Positions 1-8,443 of a stretch of DNA of 64,000 bases are shown one piece after another. The translations under genes and the position numbers were made by a program. Origin of the DNA: Branchiostoma floridae. Lineage: Eukaryota; Chordata; Leptocardii; Amphioxiformes; Branchiostomatidae. Position 1 is the first letter of the stretch; each line of letters opens with the position of its first letter. Where the stretch lies: positions 11,313,062 to 11,377,061 of the forward strand of contig NC_049981.1 of assembly GCF_000003815.2 (NCBI RefSeq), written 5' to 3'. The notes beneath the pieces are model-generated. The model was given only the letters and a program-made list of their open reading frames with translations, was not told the origin of the DNA and searched no databases.

Positions 1-575
1 AAAACTATAAGTTCAACACAAGAACTCACGGAAGTCCTCCTCTTTCTCTCTTTTTCTTGCCTTTATATGAACTTCCCGCAGAAACTCCTGAAAGACGATA
101 CCAAAGATGAAAACTTATCTTAAAATTTCAGAAATTATTATTTTCGTCACCAAACGAAAGCATACAGTGAACTTTGGTGTTAATTGACTCAAAAATTTCA
201 CGTATTGAGAACAGTCACTATGGTAGCAAAGTATTTGGGATTTTTCACTTACCATCGATTAACAGCAACGCTGTCAAAGCAAGAATGGAAATGAGCCCAG
301 CAAGTCTAAAACGCCACATTCCGGTGGTATTGTCGCGACACCTGGTGACTTTGTGCTGAACTGTTACCGATTCTTCTAATCCTGGGTGGTGAACATCAAG
401 ACTATGTATTTCACGCAACCACAATATACACCACGACCCGGTTTAGTCAGACTGATTGTAGACTTGCTTCTGGTGTTTGGCACTGAAGCGTTCCGGACGA
501 ACAAACCGCTACATTCAGAACACTCGAACCATTCAAAACGTTCGGAAAATGTACACACTCATCGTACCAGATACA
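1..575. repeat. Segmental duplicate block, copy 1 of 3
   Basis: This block, holding the minus-strand exon pair and about 250 bp upstream of its ATG, recurs at about 2335-2985 and, in shorter form, at about 7330-7800. Shared landmarks are the second-exon tract, the first exon, a GTCGCGACACCTGG-type stretch beside the ATG and the text around 380-560. The copies differ by scattered substitutions and small indels. Confidence 0.6.
30..319 (-). CDS. Exon pair (copy 1) of an unidentified signal-anchor protein
   Basis: Gene not recognised. On the minus strand an ATG at 319 opens a 22-codon exon (319-253) starting MWRF, followed by a hydrophobic run rich in Leu, Ala and Ile, and ending at a GTAAGT donor. 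After a short intron a CAG acceptor opens a second exon (87-30) that is Lys/Arg/Glu-rich and ends at GTGAGT. The phases join cleanly (1 then 2). Two further copies lie at 2448-2726 and 7436-7707. The hydrophobic exon stays open in all three, with changes that keep its character, which argues for real coding sequence. A short N-terminus before a membrane segment suggests a type II membrane protein or signal peptide, as in Golgi enzymes; this is inference. Downstream exons would lie left of the window. Confidence 0.42.
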
Positions 576-596
576 CGTGACTTGTAGTTTTAACTG

Positions 597-1245
597 TAGT
601 ACTACACATCGTAGTCTACTACTATTAATAGTAGCTATATAGCCTACAGAGTTTTTCTGGGTGTAAACAGAAATGAAGTGTAGTCTACTACTGTAGTCTA
701 CTACACCCTCCGAGGCTGCAGTACTACAGTTCAGCGGACGTTCTATGAGAATTCGAACCGGGTGTAAACAGAAACAGTAGTAGACTACAGCTGACTGACG
801 TCAACCGCCTCAGTTGCCTCCTGCGGTGCATACGTTCTTGGCGAACCTGGGTCATGAACAACAGGATAAACACCTGCTGCATCATGACTATAATGGCACC
901 CGCCTCTCCCGTCATTTCAATCCGTCCGGTGGTCAAAATTGGCACTTTTGACACAACAGGAAAGATGAAGAAGACCAAAAAAATTGATCCTGTTCGATCT
1001 GGCGTAATTCAAAACGAACGCGTGTTCTATTTGGGTCATCTGCGGTCATTGTACTATTTTCTATTGTCATGGCCTATTTTTCAGGACGCCCTGTATTAGG
1101 AAATATAATAATTTTTCACAAATATAAGATTCCCGCGTCCGCCAAGTGTCAAAGGTCACATTCGGATCACTAACAGCAGGTGTCCAGCTAGGCTCCTTGT
1201 CAGTGAGTGTAAAACTACAGTAGTAGACTACGATGTGTTGTACTA
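597..1245. mobile_element. Non-autonomous DNA transposon with about 28-bp inverted ends
   Basis: The left end (from 597) reads TAGTACTACACATCGTAGTC. The right end (to 1245) is its inverted match with a few mismatches. The motif tagtctactac and its complement recur inside both ends (around 614, 677, 690, 775 and 1220). There is no transposase ORF, only short frames. It is about 650 bp, the size of a MITE. The family is not identified. Confidence 0.6.
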
Positions 1246-2016
1246 TAGATTCAAGAAACAAGTGTAAATTGGGCCTCAGCCTCAGTTCGTAGACCGCAAT
1301 TATTGATTAATAAGTATGGGAACGATCCTGGTAGTACGTACTATTTTCACACCACCATACCGTAAACTTCTTCCCTAGGATGGTATCAAGGTATCAATTT
1401 TTTTTTGTCAAAAATCACTTTAAATTTACATATCTGGGGTTTTGGCAGGGGCTCTGTGGCTATTTGGAATGCACGCCGCAGTTACAGCGTTTCAACATTT
1501 ATGGTAGATGACCGTCAGGACCTTGGCAGCGCGAGACGTATGTGAGCCAGGTGTGTGTCATCGCTAATTGATTTAACGAGGCAGCCAATAAGCGCACAAC
1601 ATTTAGCATAAGCGATGGCCTAATTGGCCAACTCGGGTACAGCCAATGAGGAAGGATCTTACAAATTAGCGTGATAATATGATATCGGGAGTACCATAGT
1701 GAGAAGTACACGGGAGTACAGGCCGCCGAAGAAATGTGTCAGAAGTATGTGAAAAACTGTACATCACTGTGCAGTGATTGAGACAGTATTGTATTTTCTG
1801 TAAAAAGTGTAGAGTACTTCTCCTTCATAGTATATCATAGTACATATTTTTCAGTGGCAAATCTACTTAACGTTACACTATGTTGGGAATCGTCCATTCA
1901 TGTTGGTTGTATATATTATGTAACCAGGTGCGCCAGTACATGAAATTACACAAAGGAAATACAGTAGAAGCCGTTTAATTGCACAGCCTATATGCCAGCG
2001 CATTTTATGCAATCAT
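1246..2016. other. Intergenic stretch with no recognised gene
   Basis: No ORF with convincing splice sites or known motifs is seen on either strand. The sequence is AT-rich and of mixed composition. It ends where the exon-1 scrap of the third aminopeptidase copy begins. Confidence 0.5.
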
Positions 2017-2051
2017 CGATGAGATGCACACCAACAAGTCGGACACCAATG
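2017..2051 (+). pseudogene. Exon 1 scrap of a third aminopeptidase N copy (copy C)
   Basis: About 30 bases are identical to the start-codon region of gene A exon 1 (8449-8478), covering the codons for His-Thr-Asn-Lys-Ser-Asp-Thr-Asn. One G is missing just upstream, so the ATG-GAG-ATG of gene A has become ATGAGATG. The match stops abruptly after AATG and the transmembrane and peptidase coding sequence does not follow. It is a truncated duplicate and cannot encode a product. Confidence 0.6.
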
Positions 2052-2447
2052 TAAACTGTGTTTACATGTGTTTTATTTCTCTTTCCCCAGCCCGGCTTTC
2101 TCCTCCTGGTCTTTCTGTTTACGGCGCCATTTCAGCCCGGTTTAAACATCCATATCAGGATGATCCCCACCAAAGCAAAAGATACCCCAACAATGGTCCA
2201 TATAGCCCACGGCCTGCATGCAAATACAAAAATTATTTTAAACAATTTAAATATATGACAATCATAAAGCAACATCATTTTCAATCTTAAACACGAGACA
2301 GCTAGACAAAATTGCTGAAATGTTAATATCATCAGACGTTAATTTGTCTAGGTCTCCAATACAGAGGCGTAGCCAAAATATTACTCTGTGGAATCGGATT
2401 TGTGATAGTCGCAGAAGAAAAACTAAAAGTTGAACACAAGAACTCAC

Positions 2448-2726
2448 GGAAGTCCTTCTTCTTCTTCCTTTTTCTTGTCTTCGTCTTCTCCTAAGGTACC
2501 CGCAAAAATTCCTGAAAGACGAGACCAAAAGATTAAAACTTATCTTAGGATTTTAGACATCATTATTTTGGTCACCAAATTTGGCATACAGTGAACAACG
2601 ATAAATTTCGCGTATTGAAAACAGTCACTATTGGTATTTCGGAATCAATTTTCACTTACCATCGATTAACAACAAAGCTGTCAAAGCAAGAATGAAAATG
2701 ATTCCCGCAAGTCTAAAACGTCGCAT
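2448..2726 (-). CDS. Exon pair (copy 2) of an unidentified signal-anchor protein
   Basis: Second copy of the minus-strand unit at 30-319. The ATG at 2726 opens a 22-codon hydrophobic exon (2726-2660) beginning MRRFRLAG and ending at GTAAGT. The second exon (2511-2448) has a CAG acceptor and GTGAGT donor, is in phase, and encodes an acidic/lysine run (EDEDKKKEEEE) where copy 1 is basic. Both exons are open. No later exon is identified between here and the window start, so this may be a working first part of a gene or a decayed duplicate. Function unknown. Confidence 0.42.
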
Positions 2727-3424
2727 TCCGGTGGTATTGCCGCGACACCTGGTGACTTTGTGCTAAACTGTTAACTGTGCATATGACCCTGAATGGTGAA
2801 CATCAAGACTATATATTTCAATAGCCACGATATACGCCACAACCGGTTTAGTTCGACTGACTGTAGACTTGCTACTGGCGTTTGGCACTGAAGCGTACTG
2901 GACGAACAAACCGCTACATTCAGAACACTCGAATCATTCGAAACGTTCGGAAAATGTACGCATTCTAATCGTCACCAGTCGAACCGCAGAGCTCTCCGTT
3001 CTGCGCAGCATTCTCTTCGAAAGGTCATAAGCCGGAACGCAGTTTGTCCTGGTTTGACCCCTTGCATGCGTATAAACAACTGCCTGTTGTGCAACAAAAA
3101 GACCTCAAACCTATATAATGTTTTAACTTTTTCACATCTACAGGATTTGCCCAGCACAGCCATGTGGATATTTATTCAATTATTGCATTGCAAAAGTTCA
3201 GCCAACGTTTTGGCCCCTGAAACAAAGCAATTTTCGGTCTGTGTATTTGTGATTATATTTTCTCCAGTTTGCCGGCGCACAGTCAGTTTTGTCCACAGTC
3301 GGACAGTCCAGTTCCTCACCTTCACATTGATACCAAACTTGAAGGGTAAATTTTAGGAGAAACGGTTTTGCCCCCAAATTAACTGCGAATAAAAGCTGCA
3401 TCACTAATTTGGTTTTCCTCCAAG

Positions 3425-3565
3425 AAAAAGTGGCACATTGGGAAGTCCCTCTACCAGCTGAAGATCCTCCCAAAGGACTCCTCCAACCGGTCGCATCCTC
3501 TTCGGCTGGCCGTCCCTGGGCAAAAGGACGTATTTCGGGTTTCCGGTCTACTGTCCTACAAGAAG
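3425..3565 (+). pseudogene. Exon 7-like fragment of aminopeptidase copy C
   Basis: A 47-codon open stretch matches exon 7 of genes A (13970-14104) and B (28404-28538). It keeps the SHPLxL core and ends in LLSYKK, where the Tyr corresponds to the M1 catalytic tyrosine. An AG acceptor precedes it. The 3' boundary reads AAG-GATCAC, so the donor is lost (gene A has GC, gene B has GT here). No exon 8 follows before exon 18 at 4411, so this is an isolated remnant. Confidence 0.6.
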
Positions 3566-3600
3566 GATCACGAGTTCTGGACATGTTGCGGCTATGAATT

Positions 3601-4090
3601 TTAAGTGGTAGATAGCTCTTGAAGCCGTGAGTAATATAAGTGGTATAGGTTTGGGCTCCCTAGCGGCTTGTTTTTGAACTGCAGGACAGGTTTAGTATCA
3701 GACTTTGAAAGTGAATAACTCAAGAAGGGGCTGACGGATTGTTATGATTTTTGGTATGCGGATAGGTTACGTGATGCTTCATATAATTACATGTAAATTA
3801 TGCGGATTTAAAGCTATTTTGCATGATTAATTGGGAAATTGTCTAAACATGCCCAATTCAATTATAGGACCATCGCAACATGTGACCTTTGTAACTGAGT
3901 AAGAGAATATTGATAGATATATATTATGCAAAATAAAGACCTAATTTGCATAATTAATGAGCAAATGCTTTAATGTCATTGTGGTAAGCTAGAGAAGATG
4001 ATCAACTGATATGATTTATGTAAATGAGGGTCTGTTTTGTAAAATCGATGAGAAGCATTTACATTATTAGTTCACCCTTCATTGAGAAGA
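3601..4090. repeat. AT-rich interspersed repeat in the copy C region
   Basis: A tract beginning near gtggtataggtttgggctcc (3637) is inverted-related to the segment at about 5693-5730 (caacctgctaggggaccc). It continues into AT-rich sequence with repeated gcataatta and ttatgcaaat motifs also seen at 5330-5590 and 29650-29860. This looks like one dispersed repeat family. Ends are not resolved. Confidence 0.4.
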
Positions 4091-4198
4091 GAACCCCTTT
4101 TGACAGCAATGCTCTCTGAACATTAATCGCCAGGCGAATGTAATACGACTATTAAAACCCATTAACAACAATCTTTAATACTTATAAACAATAAAACC

Positions 4199-4233
4199 GT
4201 CGCCATGGCAATAATTTTAATTGCCATGGCGAC
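4199..4233. repeat. Perfect 14-bp hairpin with 7-base loop
   Basis: The arms at 4199-4212 (GTCGCCATGGCAAT) and 4220-4233 are exact reverse complements around a 7-base AT loop. It lies between the exon-7 and exon-18 remnants of copy C. No gene context explains it. Confidence 0.7.
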
Positions 4234-5244
4234 ATTTTTAGTTATGTCATCCATACAAAAACGTACATAACAGTTACAAACATAGTATTACATACAAATA
4301 TACATTCATACATTAAACACACACACACACACATGCAAACGCTAATGAAAACATGACCTTCTTGGCGAAGGTAATAAGTAACTATCTAATCACTTCTGCG
4401 GGAGTTTTAGGACCAGAAGCCTGGTGGATTCTGGAAGATTCACGAAGGAAGACTTGCTGAAGAAGTCATTGAACTTGGTTATTAACTCTAAAGAAGAGAG
4501 GAAACTAGTGTTGGACTTTCTTCAAAACAACTGGGACTACATGATAGAAGGGTAAGCATAAACAAGTAATTGGACTCATAGAATTCTCGATCAATCTTCT
4601 GGTATTCTAGAAGCGGGTATGGCACTGGACGCAAGGGGAATCGACGCAAATTTTCTTGACATTTTCACGGTAATTGTTTGCGTAATTTGGCTAGTCCAGC
4701 TTTAGGATAGCCCAATTTCGTGCGTTGGAAACAAATGAAATTTTCCTTGATCTCTTAATGTGTGTAAATCGTTGACTATCTTGAGCAATGTTGACAAACC
4801 CCATTCTATTTCTGTCGTATGAAGCTCCACAGATCCTTCTACACTCATCCTCAGACTGACATGGGATTTCAGCACACACAAGGACTTGCGACAGGTAAGA
4901 TTTCCTGTGACAATGTTTAGCAAATAGATGTTAAACTAGTGTTAAGCCAGCCTGTCGGTTACACAGCCACTTGCTGTTGGGGTCTTTGGGGACTTCTCTC
5001 TAAAAGCCTGTAGCCAATCATCTCCAATTTAAGAGACCCTTTCCTGGAGTCACTAATAGGATCTCAGAATACTTTATAACAATACATCCAATAGGAACGC
5101 AGGATTGTCTGTCACTATGGAAACCAGTCATGACACTTACAGGTATAACACTGTGGCATCAGACAGTTCTCAGTCCGGCCATGTCAGTCATGTGTAAATC
5201 AATAGGATTAGTATAATCTCCTGAGTAACCATCAAGCTTCTGTT

Positions 5245-6015
5245 GGAAATATATTACAACCAACAAGAGTTCGGAGATCTCATATCTTCATGAAATAGTC
5301 TGATTATGTAAATGATTTCCACATTTACATAATCTATGCTTGGTTGTACATATTTAGATAACGTACTGTTCACAATGTTGATTGTGCAATAATTTCATAT
5401 TTAGAACAATTATAGCACTTTTACATTAATTATGCAAATTAGGGACGTATTTGCATAATTGATATCTGTTAATGTTCCACCAGCCACAAACTACATATAT
5501 GACAGGTATTCGAGTCCTACAATGGAAACACTATAAATATAGATTTCCCTCATTAATTATGCAAATTAAGTGACAGTTTGCATAATTTGCACTTGATTAC
5601 TCACATCTCTGTCTAAGCTTCCTTCATACCAAATATCATATAAATCTGTCGCTCCCTTGTCCAGTTATCCTCCTAAGAAGATGTTGATTCAGAGCAACCT
5701 GCTAGGGGACCCAAACATACACCACCTATTCCTTACGTCACAAGGTACCTGTTACCAAAAAAAATCAAGACCGTAGCACATCCAGGTCAAAAGATACAAA
5801 AAACTGAATTTCTGCTGCAGTACCAAAGTCACATATCAGGGGGCCCAAAATTGACCTTGACCTTCGTCTGTCCAACACCTACCCAAATACCTAATATCAT
5901 TGCAATCCATCCAGAGGCTCTTCAGTTATGCTGACCTCAAATATCCGGAAACATAAACAAACACACACACACAGACAGACACATCCAAAACTATATCTCC
6001 ATTTTTTCAAAATAT
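5245..6015. repeat. Interspersed repeat inserted in intron 19 of copy C
   Basis: Compared with the matching gene A intron (19091-19571), copy C carries about 750 extra bases between a conserved caccaagcttct/catcaagcttct block and the conserved ctcacgtgga block before exon 20. The insert is AT-rich and ends in a CA-rich tract (5955-5985). Parts resemble 29650-29870, 18290-18330 and 54190-54280. Inserted after the duplication, or lost from gene A. Confidence 0.5.
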
Positions 6016-6139
6016 ACAGATTAAACTCACGTGGACGGATTCATTTCCACAGTTTGAAGACTTCCTGACCGGCCATCCTGACATGGCGTCTCATTCTGAC
6101 GTCATCGGAGCGCTGGAGCGGACCCGCCAGCACATTCTG

Positions 6140-6465
6140 TGGAGAGAGCGGAACGAGGACGCCGTGAGGGGCTGGCTGGCACGGGAGCGGCATGGGAGCG
6201 GCACGGGAGGGGAACGAGGACGCCTTGAGAGGCTGGCTGGCACGGGAGAGACACGGGAGGGGAACGAGGACGCTGTGAGGGGCTGGCTGGTATACGGGAG
6301 AGACACGGGAGGGGAACGAGGACGCTGTGAGGGGCTGGCTGGTACGGGAGAGACACGGGAGGGGAACGAGGACGCCGTGAGGGGCTGGCTGGTACGGGAG
6401 AGACACGGGAGGGGAACGAGGACGCCGCGAGGTGATGGCTGGTACGGGAGCGGCACGGGAGGGGA
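6140..6465 (+). repeat. 50-bp coding minisatellite in copy C exon 20
   Basis: The landmark gaacgaggacg recurs at 6151, 6212, 6262, 6314, 6364 and 6414, a spacing of 61, 50, 52, 50 and 50. Each unit also holds gaggggctggctgg and acacgggagggg. Gene A has only two units at the same place (19671, 19721). Since 50 is not a multiple of 3, successive units are read in different frames, yet the plus-strand frame stays open to a TAG at 6470. Confidence 0.85.
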
Positions 6466-6903
6466 TATATAGGGTTATCTACAGTCATACTTACTGCGGC
6501 TTGTCTGACTTTTTACGTATAGCAAAATACGCTAACAACCTCATTCTGTTAGGGCTACGGCCAAACGATTTGACAAAGCGCTCGACGAATTTCATAGATA
6601 AAAAGGAATATTTTAACGTTTTGTGATTTGTTGCTTTTTAGTCTACCGAAAGATTCCATATTCCTATTATGAAATCAAGGGTTACACAGTCTCTAACTCA
6701 TCTCGCAACGAGGCAGAAACCTATAAAAGAAAATTAAGCTTTTGTACAAACTTGGTCAGTTTTCATCTGTTTCTTTTTGTAAATGTAGATGGCCCTACCA
6801 ATGCCTTTGCACGCGGCAAGTACTGTTAAGTTTCATTTACTATATTTAGAAGAGCAATAGGTACCAAGGCATTTCATTACTCTTTGTCTGACGTAGTTAA
6901 TTA

Positions 6904-7175
6904 TTGGTCATGAAAAAGTACTATCCGAGTGGCATGTGTAGTATTATGGTGTGTGCACGTGTTCTGGCGTAATTAGGTATTGGTTATGACAAGTGCTATT
7001 CCTGTGACATGTGTAGTATTATGTTGTGTGCACGTGTTCAAGTATCAAATATTGATATTATTGATACAATTAAAAAGTACTATTCCTGTGACACATGTAG
7101 TATTGTGTTGCGTGCACTGTTCTTGCGTAATTAAGCATTGGTTATGGCAAGTACTATAATTCCAGTGACATGTTA
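6904..7175. repeat. About 75-bp satellite, 3-4 units, downstream of copy C
   Basis: Imperfect tandem units contain ggttatgacaagtactatt, gacatgtgtagtattatg and gtgcacgtgttctggcgtaa. The same satellite follows gene A at 20150-20655. It was therefore part of the duplicated 3' flank. Confidence 0.75.
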
Positions 7176-7435
7176 AAACCTATATTGAAGCTTTTATTTC
7201 TATGTCATCACAGCTGTATATACCATCAGTTGTTTTTTATACATTGCTGACGTAACCCAGTTATTTAAAATCGAAGTTATAATGTACGCGGATTTCCTAA
7301 TATGTTAACATCAGTAGGCGTAAATCCGTTTATGTCTCCGGTACAGAGGCGTCGCCAAAATGTTACTCTGTGTCTGTAGAAGAGGATCTGTGATAGTCGC
7401 AGAAGAAAAACTAAAAGTTGAACACAAAAACTCAC

Positions 7436-7707
7436 GGAAGTCCTCCTCTTTCTCTCTTTTTCTTGCCTTCGTCTTTTCTTAAAGTAACACCAAAGATGAA
7501 AACTTAGAATTGTAGACAATATTATTTTGGTCACAAAACGAATACAAGCAGAACTTCGATAATAGTTGACTCAGAAATTTTACGCATTGAAAACAGTCAC
7601 TATATGGCAGCAAAGTATTTTGGGATGAATGTTCACTTACCATCGATTAGCAACAACGCTGTTAAAGCAAGAATAAAAGCGAGTCCAGCAAGACTAAAAC
7701 GCCGCAT
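7436..7707 (-). pseudogene. Exon pair (copy 3) of an unidentified signal-anchor protein
   Basis: Third copy of the minus-strand unit. The ATG at 7707 opens the 22-codon hydrophobic exon (7707-7641), MRRFRLAG start, with an intact GTAAGT donor. The second exon (best span 7477-7436) has lost the CAG acceptor and the first third seen in copies 1 and 2. The remaining 42 bp no longer keep the frame of the other copies. Exon 1 looks intact and exon 2 damaged, so it is called a pseudogene with modest confidence. Function unknown. Confidence 0.4.
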
Positions 7708-7814
7708 TCCGGTGGTATTGTCGCGACACCTGGTGACTTCGTGCTGAACTGTTAACGATTCGCCTGACCCTGAGTGGTGAACATCAAGACTTTAATTTCA
7801 CTAACCACTCTTAA

Positions 7815-8200
7815 ACATGCAGTTTTGACTGGATTTTTTGTACTCCGTCATCTCCACAGTACAAATACTATTATTTCCAGAAGTTATGCTTAGTTATCTT
7901 TAAGAGCCACACCCCCTAATAATATAAAGGCTACAGTGGCACGAGAGGCTGAAATTTAAAATGCTTCCGCTTAAACATAAAAATGCAGTTCTTTGTACTC
8001 TGTCATCTCCAAAATACCCATATTATAATACCCATACTCTGTCATGTCCACAGTACCCATACTATCACTTTTAGTAGTTATTTCAACACCGGTGTGCTTG
8101 ATTATCTCAAAGAGCCACGCCCCTAACCAAATAAGGCCACAGAGGCTGAAATTTAAAATGCTTGCTCCTTACCATAAAAAAAGCAGTTCTGACTGGACTT
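7815..8200. repeat. Imperfect tandem repeat of about 170-190 bp upstream of gene A
   Basis: The blocks tactccgtcatctccacagta, aagagccacaccccctaa and gaggctgaaatttaaaatgc occur twice in the same order (7848-7960 and 7997-8160). A third partial unit begins at about 8180 (gcagttctgactggact). It occupies most of the 730 bp between the copy 3 exon and the gene A start, so it lies in or next to the gene A promoter. No TATA box could be called. Confidence 0.6.
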
Positions 8201-8443
8201 CTCACGAATGAAGTTCATTTTCAAGTACCCATCTAGCTCATTGGATCTTTCTAAAAAAATGTGCTGCAACGGTAACCAAATAGAATTCAAAAGCACCGTT
8301 GGGTAACCCAGTATTCCTACCAAACTTGACCCCTCATCGCCATGTAATTTCTAACAATTTGAGTGAACTTTGCCCCTTGAGATCTTCGATGACTCTCTGA
8401 CGTCAGACGCTTGAGGACCATATTCCGCCCAGACAACGCTACG

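Larger units (their letters stand above)
4411..6472 (+). pseudogene. 3' end (exons 18-20) of aminopeptidase copy C
   Basis: Three exons match gene A exons 18, 19 and 20 in sequence, length, phase and splice sites: 4411-4551 (GTAAGC donor), 4825-4894 (GTAAGA donor) and 6053-6472 (TTTCCACAG acceptor, TAG stop). All are open. They encode the end of the M1 C-terminal helical domain, including NNWDYMIEG and [10 protein letters not shown]. The introns are also homologous to gene A introns 17-19, so this is a segmental duplicate and not a retrocopy. Exons 2-6 and 8-17 are missing, so no complete peptidase can be made. The last exon is extended by a minisatellite and is about 420 bp, against 165 in gene A. 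Confidence 0.7.

Noticed and set aside
854-1099. 81-codon plus-strand frame
   Set aside because: It lies inside the TIR element at 597-1245 with no motif or splice support.
6041-6488. Minus-strand proline/serine-rich protein
   Set aside because: Minus-strand frames of 121-129 codons are the shadow of the GC-rich minisatellite in copy C exon 20.
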